Below, piece by piece: positions 6,667 through 16,066 of a stretch of DNA of 39,735 bases. Source of the DNA: Rhodospirillaceae bacterium (GTDB lineage Bacteria; Pseudomonadota; Alphaproteobacteria; SHVZ01); contig JAEULB010000111.1 of NCBI GenBank assembly GCA_016792585.1, positions 1 to 39,735 on the forward strand, written 5' to 3'. Within the stretch, counting starts at the first letter, position 1. Each line of letters opens with the position of its first letter. The notes below the pieces were generated by a model that ran no database searches, had not been told where the DNA came from, and worked only from the letters and a program-made list of their open reading frames with translations. The translations under genes were made by a program, and so were the position numbers.

Positions 6667-8586
6667 TCAGCTCCTGCGTTGCTGGTCTCTGACTGCCCGG
6701 ACGAGCGCCTCGGTGAACGCGCCGGCAAAGGCCGCACCGTCACATAGAGGCGATGCCAGCATCTGCGCTCTGAGCGACGTTCGATAGCTGCGCCGGCGCT
6801 CTGGGTCCAGGGCCAGCATGCGCGCCGTCGCGAGATAGCCCTCCTCGCTGTCCGCGACGAGATCCCCCGCGCCGATCGCACGCAGGATGGCGGCGCTGAT
6901 CCGTCCGGCCATCGCGTTGCCCGCAAGCGTTACGACTGGCACGCCCATCCACAAGGCGTCGGCTGTCGTGGCACCCCCCGAGAAGGGGAAGGGGTCGAGG
7001 GCAACGTCGATCTCTCCGTAACGCTTCAGGTAGTCCGGATGAGGTTCGGCGCCTCGACACGTGACGCGATCCGGCCGGATGCCTGCGGCGACCATGCGGC
7101 CAAGGATGTCGGCCTGGTTGAAGGGAACGTCCAGGCCGACATACATCAGGTACAGGCGGCTCTCCGGCAACACCGCGAGGAGGCAACTCCACAAGTCGAG
7201 GACGTCGTCGTTGATCTTTGCCGGATTGCAGAAGCAGCCGAACCGGATCCCTGGGCCGCGTCCGGATCCCGACAGGATCGGCGGTCCATCGGCGGGAGGC
7301 TCGTAGCACCACCCTATGGTCGGCAGGCGCAGGAGCCGCTCTCCGAACCCCGCCTCGAGCGACGGCGGCACCATCTCGCCGTCGGTGATGATGCAATCGA
7401 TCTGCGGAAGGCCGATCGTGGACGGAAAGCCGATCCACGACATCTGCAGCGGTGCCGGCCGACGCGCCACGACACCCAGGCGATTGCCGGCCGTGTGGCC
7501 GGCCATCTCCACCAGAACGTCTATGCGATCGCCGTCGATCTGCGCCGCAAGGGCGTCGTCGTCGAGGCGACCGACGTCCCGCCACGCCGGTGCCATGCCG
7601 CGCATCCTCCTTGTCTCGTCGTCGTCCGTCCGACGATCGGAGTAGCAGACGAGCTCGATCCGCCGCCGGTCGGCATGCGCCAGAAGAGGCGTGCAGAACC
7701 TGGCCACCGGATGTCGCCCGAAATCGGGCGACAAGAGTCCAACCCGGATCGGCATCGAAGCCGGGGCGCCCAATCGCCGCGCCGGACGCATGCTCGGGCC
7801 GTAGGCCGCTGCCGCGTGACGCCCGACCGCACGTTGCGCCTGGGCCGAGGTGCCCGGACGATAGGTCTCGGCAAGGCATCGGGCGGCGACCCACTCTCGG
7901 CCCGCGTCCCCGGCGGCGCGCGCCCGCTCGAGGAGAATGACCGCTTCCGCGGGGCGACCGAGGCACTGCTGGAAGTAGGACAGGCTGCGCAGGGATCGGG
8001 CATCGATCGGCCGGAGCGCCAGCGCGCGGCGGCAAAGGGCGCGCGCCCCGCCGAGATTGTCGTCTCGAAAATACGCCTGACCGAGGTTGAACAGCGCATC
8101 GACGTGATGAGGATCGATCGTAAGTGCCCGCGCATAGGCGCCCCGCTCGATCGATCGCTCCGCGCCTCCGCAAGCTGCGAGGTTGAAATGGAGATCGGCA
8201 CGCGACGGCGCGACCGCCGTCGCCGCCGCGAATGCCGCCGCGGCACGAGTTGGAGATCCCCGGTCGCCGAGAGCGACGCCGAGATTGCTGAGCACTTCCG
8301 GATCGGTTTCGCCGGCGGCAATCGCCGTCGCGAGAACCGCGACGGCTTCTTCAACACGTCCGGTTGCGCGAAGCGCTTCTCCGAGATTGGCCCTGAACCG
8401 CGCTTCGGTCGGCTGCAGCGACAAAGCACGCGCGAAGCCGGCGGCTGCAGTTCCCTTTTGACCGGAGGCGTAGGCGAAGGCGCCGGCCATGTTCCAGGCG
8501 GCGGCATTGTCGGGCTCAATCGACAGCCTCCGGCGCAGGTCGATTTCCGTCTCCTGCCGCGCCGCGGAGGTTGCCGCCGATGCCAT
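6667..8586 (-). CDS. TPR protein with GT41 (SPINDLY/OGT-like) glycosyltransferase domain
   Basis: A 639-residue protein. Residues 1 to about 245 are tetratricopeptide repeats; the rest is a GT-B fold of family GT41, the O-GlcNAc transferase/SPINDLY type. Key positions match the eukaryotic enzymes: His292 in LSPDFGRHPV, Lys457 in FGCFCNPAKI, and the donor-loop segment DPFPFSGGATTADALWMG at 531-548. The TPR part probably recognises the acceptor protein. In Caulobacter the related FlmG binds flagellin through its TPRs and transfers pseudaminic acid, so a similar role is plausible beside pse genes. It is the most canonical of the four GT41 copies here, and is followed one base later by the oxygenase gene. 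Confidence 0.92.
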   Translation of the reverse strand: MASAATSAARQETEIDLRRRLSIEPDNAAAWNMAGAFAYASGQKGTAAAGFARALSLQPTEARFRANLGEALRATGRVEEAVAVLATAIAAGETDPEVLSNLGVALGDRGSPTRAAAAFAAATAVAPSRADLHFNLAACGGAERSIERGAYARALTIDPHHVDALFNLGQAYFRDDNLGGARALCRRALALRPIDARSLRSLSYFQQCLGRPAEAVILLERARAAGDAGREWVAARCLAETYRPGTSAQAQRAVGRHAAAAYGPSMRPARRLGAPASMPIRVGLLSPDFGRHPVARFCTPLLAHADRRRIELVCYSDRRTDDDETRRMRGMAPAWRDVGRLDDDALAAQIDGDRIDVLVEMAGHTAGNRLGVVARRPAPLQMSWIGFPSTIGLPQIDCIITDGEMVPPSLEAGFGERLLRLPTIGWCYEPPADGPPILSGSGRGPGIRFGCFCNPAKINDDVLDLWSCLLAVLPESRLYLMYVGLDVPFNQADILGRMVAAGIRPDRVTCRGAEPHPDYLKRYGEIDVALDPFPFSGGATTADALWMGVPVVTLAGNAMAGRISAAILRAIGAGDLVADSEEGYLATARMLALDPERRRSYRTSLRAQMLASPLCDGAAFAGAFTEALVRAVRDQQRRS

Positions 8587-8646
8587 TGGTTCCGTCTGTC
8601 CGTTCGAGCCGGCCCCTCTTAGCGCCGCTGACGGGCTACGCCAAGC

Positions 8647-9819
8647 TCATGCTGCCTCGACCCCGACTTCCGCGAGCAGGCGGTCGATCTGGGCGGGCCA
8701 CGTCATCGGCGCCAGCAGCGCAGCACCGAGCTTCCCGCGGCGCCGGGCTTCTTCCCGATCCGAATAGATACGCTCGAACGCGGCGACCATCTCGTCGACA
8801 TCGCTTTCGCCCCAGCCCTCCGTACCCAGCGACGACTTCGCCGCGACCGGCCGCTGGTGCTGCAGAGGGAAGCAGGTATCGGCACCGATGAGATCGAGAT
8901 GCCCGGTATTGGCCGAAAGGATCGTCGGCACGCCGGCTGCCATCGCCTCCATCGCCATCAGGTTGGTGCCGCCTTCGCAGCGGCTGGCGAAGACGGCGGC
9001 ATCGACTTCTGCCATGACCGGTGCCAGCAGCGCGTTCGGCTTCATCTCCAGCGCGACGAAGGCGTTCTCCGGAACACCATTGTCGACGAGCCAGCGGCCG
9101 ACATCGACTCGGCCCCTCCCATCGATCCCCGGTACTGTGACGTGGCCGGCATCGGCAACGCCGGCGGCCGTTGCCGGCCAGAGATTCTGCCAGGCGACCG
9201 CCAGCAGGGCGTCGGGCCGGCGTTCGCGGAACTTGCGAAAGGCAGCGACGACGATGTCCTGTCCCTTGCGGTACTCGAGCTTGCCGCCGGAGAAAATCGT
9301 GAAGCGCCCGGGCAGCAGCCCGATCCTGGACGAGGGGCGGAAGAGCCGCGGATCGATCCCTTGCAGCACCGTGGCGACGTGATCGAGTCCGTGACCGCGA
9401 AGAACCTCCGCCGCCCAGGACGATCCGGCGATCAGGCGACGATACTGCCGTCCCCGCTCCACGCCTCCGGGACTGAGCGAGGAGCCTTCGAGGAACACGA
9501 CGCCGACCTCATGCCGGCCGCGACGCATGTAAGGGGCGGCAATGCCGAGATCATCGCCGAGCGCCACCAGCACGTCGAAATCGAGCAGTCCGTCTCCCAT
9601 TTCCGACAACTCGCGGCGATAGCGTTCGGAGGCCTGCATCACCGGCAGCAGCAGCGCCTGCTGAAGCGGATCGACGACGATCTCGGACTCCGCATTTCCG
9701 TCACAGAGAAGAACGGGCATGACGCGGCCGGACGTGATCATCCGGGTCGTCGCCTGGATGCCGAACTGGCCCCAGCCGGTGAAGCTCGACAGCTGCCACG
9801 ACAGCCCGATGTGGATCAT
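8647..9819 (-). CDS. GT-B glycosyltransferase (family 4-like)
   Basis: A 390-residue cytosolic glycosyltransferase. The C-terminal half shows the usual GT4 donor site: FASRCEGGTNLMAMEAMAAG, with the two glutamates of the E-x7-E motif, followed by VPTILS. The phosphate-side strand TIFSGGKLEYRKGQD holds the typical K/R. The start ATG at 9819 begins MIHIGLSWQL, where homology should start; the frame continues upstream as a proline/arginine-rich tail without family support. It lies 60 bases upstream of the TPR-GT41 gene in the same direction, and diverges from the plus-strand glycosyltransferase at 10109 across a hairpin-rich spacer. Donor and acceptor are not readable. Confidence 0.85.
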   Translation of the reverse strand: MIHIGLSWQLSSFTGWGQFGIQATTRMITSGRVMPVLLCDGNAESEIVVDPLQQALLLPVMQASERYRRELSEMGDGLLDFDVLVALGDDLGIAAPYMRRGRHEVGVVFLEGSSLSPGGVERGRQYRRLIAGSSWAAEVLRGHGLDHVATVLQGIDPRLFRPSSRIGLLPGRFTIFSGGKLEYRKGQDIVVAAFRKFRERRPDALLAVAWQNLWPATAAGVADAGHVTVPGIDGRGRVDVGRWLVDNGVPENAFVALEMKPNALLAPVMAEVDAAVFASRCEGGTNLMAMEAMAAGVPTILSANTGHLDLIGADTCFPLQHQRPVAAKSSLGTEGWGESDVDEMVAAFERIYSDREEARRRGKLGAALLAPMTWPAQIDRLLAEVGVEAA

Positions 9820-10108
9820 GCGCCCCCGCAGTCGGGACGACCCGATCAGGGGCCGGCCCGAGCAATTCGCCGGGGACCATAGTGGGGAAACTGGGGCTGG
9901 GAAACGAGCCAGAGACACGAACGGGAGGGTCGGAGACCCTCCCGCCGGGCGTGTCGCCTTCACGCATCAACGAAGCGCCGGAGGGCGCTTGCCCAAGAAA
10001 TGGGCATTCCTGGGACGTGGACAAGGGGGCGCGGAGGATTCGGCTTGTCGCCGCTTGGCCGACCCCACATGGTGCCGACCGCCCCGGGCGAGGACCGTTC
10101 GCGCTTCG
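9820..10108. promoter_or_regulatory. Divergent spacer with three consecutive hairpins
   Basis: A 289-base region between two divergently transcribed glycosyltransferase genes, so it should hold both promoters. It contains three adjacent perfect inverted repeats: a 10-bp stem with loop GGA at 9922-9944, a 7-bp stem AAGCGCC/GGCGCTT with loop GGAG at 9973-9990, and a 6-bp stem TGCCCA/TGGGCA with a 5-base loop at 9990-10006. There is no T-rich tract after any of them. The region could be a leader RNA, a small RNA, or a copy of an interspersed palindromic element; I cannot decide from one copy. Frames running through it read as low-complexity Arg/Gly-rich protein and are not genes. Confidence 0.5.
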
Positions 10109-11314
10109 ATGCTCTACATCCTTGATACTGCGCTCGTAAGGCGGGTGGGACATCCGTACCATTTCAACCAGGGCTTGATCGCCTGGCTGGAGCGGTACCG
10201 GATCGCGCACCGGGTCGTCTGCGTCGCTGGTGCAGAGCCCGGCCTGGTCTCCGAGCTCGGCGCCATCCCCCTGTTCCGTCACCCGCCCGGGACGGTCCTC
10301 TCCGACGATCCGCGGGTGGGGCAGCTCGAGAACTACATCGCCCTCAATCGCGATCTCTATCTCGACCTCCTCGGCTTCGAGACGGATCACGACCTCGCCG
10401 GAGCGGCGTTGCTGTTCCCGAACGTCAATCCCTTCTCGCTTCTCGGCATCGCCGACTGGCTTCATGAAGCGAGCCTGCCGGCCGGGACCGACGTGACGCT
10501 CGTCTTCCAGGCCTGGTCCGGGCTGGTCGGGTCACCGCCGACCGACACCTGGAGATCCAGCCTCTTCCGTCACGGGTTCCTCCGCCTGCGTCAGTGCACA
10601 TCGCCGCGCCTGCGCCTGTGGGCGCTCGACCAGGCCGCAGCCGAGGAATACGCCGCCCTCTCGTCCTGCCCGATCGAGGTTCCGCCCTATCCGACGGCGG
10701 TCGATCGGCCCGGTTTGTCCCCGGTCACGCCCTCGGCATCCCCGCACCCGACCTTCGCTTTCCTCGGCGACGGCGGATGGCGGAAGGGCTACCACCTGCT
10801 CCCCGAGATCATCCGACGTTCGAGCGCGCACCGAGCCGACCTGCGCTTCATGGTGCAGGCTCTCGATGCCGTGCCTGCCGCGGACGGGTTCGAGGCGGTT
10901 ACCGCCGACCTCGCCTCGCTGCCGAACGTCACGCTGATTCCAGGCTTCCTCTCCGACGAACGCTACATGCAGACGATCGGCGAGGCCGACGCGATCCTGC
11001 TGCCCTACCAGTCGCTCGAGATGTACGGTGCCGGGACTTCGGCCGTCTTCGAGGAGACGCTTTTCCTCGGCCGCGCCGCGATCGTGCCGCCGGACACGAC
11101 CATGGCCCGCCACCTCCGACGCGAGCCTGACTCCGGCGTGATCGCGGAGACGGCGGAGGCGCCAGCCTTCGCCGAGGCGGTTCTCGCCCTGGCCTCAGAC
11201 CTGCCGCGCTTCCGCGCGGGCGCGGTCGCCGCCGCCGGACGCCGGCGGTCGGCGACGGGCCTCGAACGCTTCGTTCGCTCGATGTGCCGCCACGAGGGAC
11301 CCGCCCCTGCCTGA
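10109..11314 (+). CDS. GT-B glycosyltransferase
   Basis: A 401-residue glycosyltransferase of the GT4/GT1 type. The C-terminal donor half is recognisable: FAFLGDGGWRKGYHLLPEI (glycine-rich turn then basic residue), ADAILLPYQSLEMYGAGTSAVFEETLFLG (E-x7-E-like donor site) and AAIVPPDT. The start ATG at 10109 gives MLYILDTALVRRVGHPYHFN, a sensible beginning for the N-terminal acceptor domain; the open frame continues about 130 codons upstream through a hairpin-rich spacer but without protein character. It converges on the next glycosyltransferase gene with only three bases between the stop codons. Specific substrates are unknown. Confidence 0.82.
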   Translation: MLYILDTALVRRVGHPYHFNQGLIAWLERYRIAHRVVCVAGAEPGLVSELGAIPLFRHPPGTVLSDDPRVGQLENYIALNRDLYLDLLGFETDHDLAGAALLFPNVNPFSLLGIADWLHEASLPAGTDVTLVFQAWSGLVGSPPTDTWRSSLFRHGFLRLRQCTSPRLRLWALDQAAAEEYAALSSCPIEVPPYPTAVDRPGLSPVTPSASPHPTFAFLGDGGWRKGYHLLPEIIRRSSAHRADLRFMVQALDAVPAADGFEAVTADLASLPNVTLIPGFLSDERYMQTIGEADAILLPYQSLEMYGAGTSAVFEETLFLGRAAIVPPDTTMARHLRREPDSGVIAETAEAPAFAEAVLALASDLPRFRAGAVAAAGRRRSATGLERFVRSMCRHEGPAPA

Positions 11315-11317
11315 TCG

Positions 11318-12532
11318 CTACCTCGGCAGGTGAGCGAGCCAGCGCCCGAAAACGTCGAGCAGGCGGGACGTGAATGACGGCCGTGCGTGCCGCTCGAGCG
11401 CGACGCGCTGGATCCGCCCGATCTCCTCGGCAAGGACCGGGGTCGGCATGGCCAGAACCTTCTCGACGGCGCCCTCGATCGCAGGCGCGGTGCAGGCGTC
11501 GAGATAGGCACCCGCCCCTTCGGGAAGATCGATGCCCGACGTCCGGCTGATGATCGGGTAGAGACCGATTTGCAGACAGTGCGCGACGGAGCCCGACATC
11601 CCCTCGCTCGCACTCGGGTGCAGCACGGCGACCGATCGTCCGAATACTTCGGCCAGGCGAGGGTCGTCGCCGCGCAGGAATCCATGACGGCGGATGCGCG
11701 GGTGGCCATCGAGCTCGGCGTGGTAGATGTTGAGGAAATCTTCCTCACGTTCCACCGAGCCGATCACGTGCAGCGTCGGGAACCGGCGCGCGGCGAAAAC
11801 ATCCAGCACCAGATCGAGTCCCTTGAGCACCGCGCCGCTGGATGAATACCAGACGAACTCCCGGCTCGGCGGCACGAACCCGGTGGGATCCTTCGGTGCG
11901 TGGACGCCGGCGGCGGATACGGCGATGAGCTCCATCTTCCGATGCCAACCGGCTGGATATGTGGACAATGTGGTTGCGTTGCCGACGAGAAGGCATCGAT
12001 CCGCGAGCTCTATCGCCGCGAGCTCGCCTGGGACGTTCGCGATCTGGCGCTTCGGCTCATACACGCATCCCCGCCGCTCCTCGAGCCGCTGGATCCGCTC
12101 CATCTCGGCCGAGTTCTGGAATGCCGGATGGCTCCCCGTCATCCACATCATCTTGACTGCGTTAGGAGCCAGGACCGGCCCGACCTTCAGCAGATGGTCG
12201 TGCAACGTGAGCGAGGCGGCATAGGGCCGCTCCGTCGCCGGTGGCGGGGACCCGATGTCGATGACGTCGACATCGAAGCCGAGCGCGACGAGGACCCGGC
12301 AGATCTCCCGGCTTTCCCAATGGATGCTGTGGCCCAGTAGCATCGGATCGTCGCCGAGCGCCCTGGCGGCATGCCTGAGGAAGCCGACAAGGATGCTGGC
12401 GCTGCTTTGGCGGCCGTCGATGCGAAGGCATGTCCGGTCCGGTAGATCCTGGATCAGAAGCCTTGCGACAGAGGCGGCGCCTCCCGTCATTTCGGGCAAT
12501 CGAATGCCGAAAGGCGCATTCGCCTGAGCCAA
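11318..12532 (-). CDS. GT-B glycosyltransferase (family 4-like)
   Basis: A 404-residue glycosyltransferase if the TTG at 12532 is used, or 390 residues from the ATG at 12490. The C-terminal half carries the GT4 pattern: VWYSSSGAVLKGLDLVLDVF (sugar-phosphate side), RRHGFLRGDD and the donor-site stretch HPSASEGMSGSVAHCLQIG followed by YPIISRTSGID. Neither start has a strong ribosome binding site. The TTG choice leaves only 46 bases to the divergent membrane-protein gene, which is tight for two promoters and slightly favours the later ATG. It is convergent with, and resembles in size, the glycosyltransferase at 10109-11314. Donor and acceptor are unknown. Confidence 0.8.
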   Translation of the reverse strand: MAQANAPFGIRLPEMTGGAASVARLLIQDLPDRTCLRIDGRQSSASILVGFLRHAARALGDDPMLLGHSIHWESREICRVLVALGFDVDVIDIGSPPPATERPYAASLTLHDHLLKVGPVLAPNAVKMMWMTGSHPAFQNSAEMERIQRLEERRGCVYEPKRQIANVPGELAAIELADRCLLVGNATTLSTYPAGWHRKMELIAVSAAGVHAPKDPTGFVPPSREFVWYSSSGAVLKGLDLVLDVFAARRFPTLHVIGSVEREEDFLNIYHAELDGHPRIRRHGFLRGDDPRLAEVFGRSVAVLHPSASEGMSGSVAHCLQIGLYPIISRTSGIDLPEGAGAYLDACTAPAIEGAVEKVLAMPTPVLAEEIGRIQRVALERHARPSFTSRLLDVFGRWLAHLPR

Positions 12533-12578
12533 AAGGCCCGTGCTAGCTTCCGCATGACCGACCGTTCAATCACCGAGC

Positions 12579-14831
12579 ATGAACAAGTATCTGAAGGCAC
12601 GACAAGTCAAACCGGCGGCGACCACCCGTTCCGCTGCCGGAAGCGCGGCCATCGCCGCCGGCCTGATCGCCGCACTCGCGATTGTCTACGCAACGGTGGC
12701 CTCGCTCGACCAATGGCGGTCCGGTTTCTACAGCACAGGCACGGGCCTGATCCTATACAATTTTGCCCGCCTCGCCCTTCTGCTCCTCCTGATCGTCTGC
12801 TGCCGCGGCACCGGGACGATCTTCCGGCTCGACGCGCTGGCGCCATTCGATCGCTTCATCGTCGGATCGTTCGGTGGCTTCGCCATACTCACCTTCGTCG
12901 GCGTAGCGCTGGGCACGGCAGGCCTCCTTCGCGCCGAGATCGCCTTCGTCGTCCTCGCCGCCTCTCTTGCCGCGGCCGCCTTCCGGCAGCCATTTCTCGA
13001 CGGTATTTCGCGGCATGTCGCCGACGCGGACTGGATCTCGCGCGCCGCGTGGACGGCGGCGATCGTCGTAGCCCTCGCCTATGTCGTTCTCGTCGTCCTG
13101 CCACCAGGCATCAGCGACAACGACTACACCCACTATTACCCGTGGTTCGAGCAGATGCGTCGGCGCGGCGATCTCTCGCCTTCGACGTTCTTCATCACGC
13201 ACTTCTATCTGAAAGGCTCGGGCCTGGCCCACCTCGTCGCGGCTCTCGCCGACACGCTGAGCATTCAGAACCTCGGCGGACTGCTCGTGCTGTTGATGGC
13301 GTTGCTCGTCTATCGCATCTGCGAACGTCTCTCGGGCGGCAATCGTGTGATAGCCGCCCTTGCCGCGATCGCCTTGCTGGCGGCGCCGCGCGTGGTGTTC
13401 GCCGGCATCTTCAAGCTCCAGCACCTCGGTAGCTCCGCGGTCGTCGCCTTCATCGTCTACTGGACGTTCGCCCGGCGCGAGAGCGCGGCCGCCGCCGATG
13501 CCATTCGCCTCCCGATCCTCCTTCTGGTGGGCGCCGGCGCCCTCATCACGCCGGTCAGCACGCCTTTCGCCATGGCTGCCCTGGCGGGGGCTGCGCTGAT
13601 CGCCTTCGCCGAACGCGACGGTCCCGGATTGAGAGATGCGCTGACCGTCGCCGCCGTTGCCTTCGGTGCCGCCATCCTCGTGCTCGCCTGGACTCACCTC
13701 TCGACCGGAATATTCGACTACACGCCGATCCGCCTTCAGCTGGCCTGGCGCGACGACGGTCGCCTGAATGCCTGGACCAGCACGCTTGCCATCGCATCGC
13801 ACATGGAGGCTCTGGCGGCCTGGACCATCGCGCATGGCGGCGGCGAGAACTTCGGGGGATTCAGCCTTTCGAGGATCTTCGCGCCCCTGGGAATCGGCAG
13901 CGTCGCCGTCTCCGCACTCGCCCTCTGCGCCGCGATCCTTCTCCGGCGGTCCGCCCGTCCGCTGCCCGGCGGCGACGCCACCGCGGTGCTCACCCCGTAT
14001 GTCGCGGTCATGGCCTTCGCCTTCGTCGCCGAGTCCCTGGTTCCGGCGCAGGCCTCCGACATCGGCCGGTTCACGCTGTTCCGCTGGATCCTGCTGCCGG
14101 CCTGCGGCGTCGCTTTGCTGACCGCCGTCGTGCGCTTCGCTAGCCGGTCCAACACCTCCGGCGACAAGCCTGGTCTCGGTACCGTCGCGACCGCGATCGT
14201 GCTCGTGCCGCTCGTCGTTGCAGGCTTCGCAGCGCTCAACGAGCTGCGCGGCCTATGGCCGCGGGCAGCGATGTTCGCGGGCAACCGCAGCATTGCCGAC
14301 GAATTTCACGTCTTCAAGGATCCGTCCTGTACCCACCTGTCGACCACCCTTCCAGCCGGCACGCGGGTTCTGCCCGTCTTCTTCGAACCCGGCTGCTACG
14401 CCTTGCCTCGGGTCGAGTTCCTTCGCGGTGACATGAACGACATGAACCGTGACCTTGCCGTCCTGCTCTACGGCAGCGCCGACGAGCAGGCCGCCGCCTA
14501 TCGAACCCATCGTCTTCGGCACTTCGTCATTCACGTCAGCCGCCGGTACAACAATTTCCTCTATCCGCACCTGCACGGCGCCCTCTTCGCCGAGGAGGGC
14601 CTGAAGCGATACTTCCGGGCCCGCGTCATTCCCGGCGGGGCGATCCTGCTGACGCTCGATGGGTCCGACGCGGACGGCGTCGTCGCCGACGACCGCGACC
14701 TGCTTTCGGTCATCCGCACGATCCGCGAGGAACAGAAGACGCAGAGCTACGGCGTGGCGAGGGAGCTCCTGGCGCCGCTCGTCGAACGCATGCGTCAGGA
14801 TCCGGCCGCCCTCGATCGCGCCTATCGATGA
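12579..14831 (+). CDS. Large polytopic membrane protein, GT-C-like
   Basis: A 750-residue protein with roughly ten to twelve hydrophobic membrane segments between residues 20 and 540, followed by a soluble C-terminal domain of about 200 residues. An acidic cluster, SDNDYTHYYPWF at 179-190, sits just after a membrane helix. This is the position and type of motif expected for the catalytic loop of GT-C glycosyltransferases that use polyprenyl-phosphate sugars (PMT/ArnT-like). I do not recognise a specific family, so GT-C is a reasoned guess. Its stop overlaps the next gene as ATGA, and the partner GT2 at 17618-18481 could supply the lipid-linked sugar. Confidence 0.7.
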   Translation: MNKYLKARQVKPAATTRSAAGSAAIAAGLIAALAIVYATVASLDQWRSGFYSTGTGLILYNFARLALLLLLIVCCRGTGTIFRLDALAPFDRFIVGSFGGFAILTFVGVALGTAGLLRAEIAFVVLAASLAAAAFRQPFLDGISRHVADADWISRAAWTAAIVVALAYVVLVVLPPGISDNDYTHYYPWFEQMRRRGDLSPSTFFITHFYLKGSGLAHLVAALADTLSIQNLGGLLVLLMALLVYRICERLSGGNRVIAALAAIALLAAPRVVFAGIFKLQHLGSSAVVAFIVYWTFARRESAAAADAIRLPILLLVGAGALITPVSTPFAMAALAGAALIAFAERDGPGLRDALTVAAVAFGAAILVLAWTHLSTGIFDYTPIRLQLAWRDDGRLNAWTSTLAIASHMEALAAWTIAHGGGENFGGFSLSRIFAPLGIGSVAVSALALCAAILLRRSARPLPGGDATAVLTPYVAVMAFAFVAESLVPAQASDIGRFTLFRWILLPACGVALLTAVVRFASRSNTSGDKPGLGTVATAIVLVPLVVAGFAALNELRGLWPRAAMFAGNRSIADEFHVFKDPSCTHLSTTLPAGTRVLPVFFEPGCYALPRVEFLRGDMNDMNRDLAVLLYGSADEQAAAYRTHRLRHFVIHVSRRYNNFLYPHLHGALFAEEGLKRYFRARVIPGGAILLTLDGSDADGVVADDRDLLSVIRTIREEQKTQSYGVARELLAPLVERMRQDPAALDRAYR

Positions 14832-16066
14832 CCGAAGCCGGCGCTCGCCACGCCATCGTCACCGGCGCCAACGGCTATATCGGCGCCGCGGTCGTCGACC
14901 GCCTGATCGCTTCCGGCTGGCATGTCACAGTTCTCGGCCGCGCCACCACCCGGCACATCTCGGTCGCCAGCATCGCCTGGCGGCTCGGCGAGGCGATGCC
15001 GGATCGCCTGTTTCCGGCCGATGCGCTGATTCACCTTGCGCACGACTGGTCCGAGGCAGCCGAGGGGAACATTGGCGGCTCCCTCCGGCTGATCGATGCT
15101 GCGCGGCGCGCATCGGTCGGCCGCATCGTCTTCGCCTCGACGATTTCGGCGCGCGCAGACGCGAACAACCGGTACGGCCGCACCAAGGCGGCGATCGAGG
15201 CCTTGCTCGACCGTCCCGGCGAGACCTCGGCGCGCATCGGGCTCGTCTATGGCGGACCTCCGCTCGGTCTCTGGGGCACCATCCGGTCGCTGACGAAGCT
15301 TCCGGTGCTACCGATGGTGCAGCCGCATCAGCAGGTGCAGCCCATCGGACTCGACGAAGTGGCCGAGGCCGTGGCCCGCCTCGCCGCCGGGGCCTGCGCC
15401 GACCGCCGCGTCGTCGTTCTTGGCGCCTCGACTCCCATGAGCTTCGGCTGCTTCCTTAGCCTCGCCGCCGCGGTCGAGGGCCGGCGGCTCGCAATCCTGC
15501 CGTTGCCGGCGGCGCCCATCGTCGCCAGTCTCGATCTGGCGGGCCGCGCCGTCCCACGCCTTGCCGGCATGGCCGAGCGGGTCCGCGGTCTGGTCGGGCT
15601 ACCGTTCCTTCCCTCGGACGACGACCTCGGCGCCCTCGGCCTGCGCCTGGTCGATCCGGTGCGCGGCCTCGCCCGAGCATCGCGACGGCGGATCCTCGGC
15701 GAGGCCTGGCTGCTGTTCCTGTCTCTCGGGGTGCGCCGCCCGCCGCTGGCGGCGCTGGCGGCCTATGCGCGAGCGGTCGAACGTCTCGGCGACGGCGCTC
15801 CGATCGGGCTTCCCCGCCTGGCCCAGGCATGGCCGCCGCTGATCCGGATCTACGAGCCTCTGTCCGAAGCCGCCGGCGACGGCCGCCGCGACACGTTGAA
15901 GCGTCGTCTCGCCACCGCGGCGCACATCGCCGACGCAGCTGGCCTGCTGCCCGTCTATGACTACACGGCGCGCCCGGCCGCTGTGCGCCTGATGCGCGCC
16001 GTCGGCGTCCTGGCGCTCGAGGTGGCGATCCTTCCCTTCCGCCTCGTGCTCGGTCGGCACGGATGA
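14828..16066 (+). CDS. NAD(P)-dependent epimerase/dehydratase (extended SDR) with long C-terminal extension
   Basis: A 412-residue protein. Residues 1 to about 215 are an SDR Rossmann domain: TGANGYIG at 12-19 binds the dinucleotide, ALIHLAHD is the usual fourth strand, and the YxxxK pair is Tyr116/Lys120 in NRYGRTKAAIE. The remaining 190 residues are rich in Ala, Arg and Leu and I do not recognise them. Typical sugar epimerases are about 310 residues, so there is an extra tail of roughly 100. It overlaps both neighbours by ATGA and is thus co-translated with the membrane protein and the GMC-like oxidoreductase. It probably acts on a sugar nucleotide or lipid-linked sugar of the same pathway. 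Confidence 0.8.
   Translation: MTEAGARHAIVTGANGYIGAAVVDRLIASGWHVTVLGRATTRHISVASIAWRLGEAMPDRLFPADALIHLAHDWSEAAEGNIGGSLRLIDAARRASVGRIVFASTISARADANNRYGRTKAAIEALLDRPGETSARIGLVYGGPPLGLWGTIRSLTKLPVLPMVQPHQQVQPIGLDEVAEAVARLAAGACADRRVVVLGASTPMSFGCFLSLAAAVEGRRLAILPLPAAPIVASLDLAGRAVPRLAGMAERVRGLVGLPFLPSDDDLGALGLRLVDPVRGLARASRRRILGEAWLLFLSLGVRRPPLAALAAYARAVERLGDGAPIGLPRLAQAWPPLIRIYEPLSEAAGDGRRDTLKRRLATAAHIADAAGLLPVYDYTARPAAVRLMRAVGVLALEVAILPFRLVLGRHG

Noticed and set aside
7039..8622. Long plus-strand frame opposite the TPR-GT41 gene
   Set aside because: No domain pattern; it is a shadow of the minus-strand gene with well-placed catalytic residues.
9922..9944. The 10-bp hairpin as an intrinsic terminator
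   Set aside because: No T-run follows on either strand, and it lies between the starts, not the ends, of the neighbouring genes.
9719..10108. Upstream extension of the glycosyltransferase at 10109
   Set aside because: It overlaps the divergent glycosyltransferase gene and the hairpin spacer, and reads as basic low-complexity sequence.
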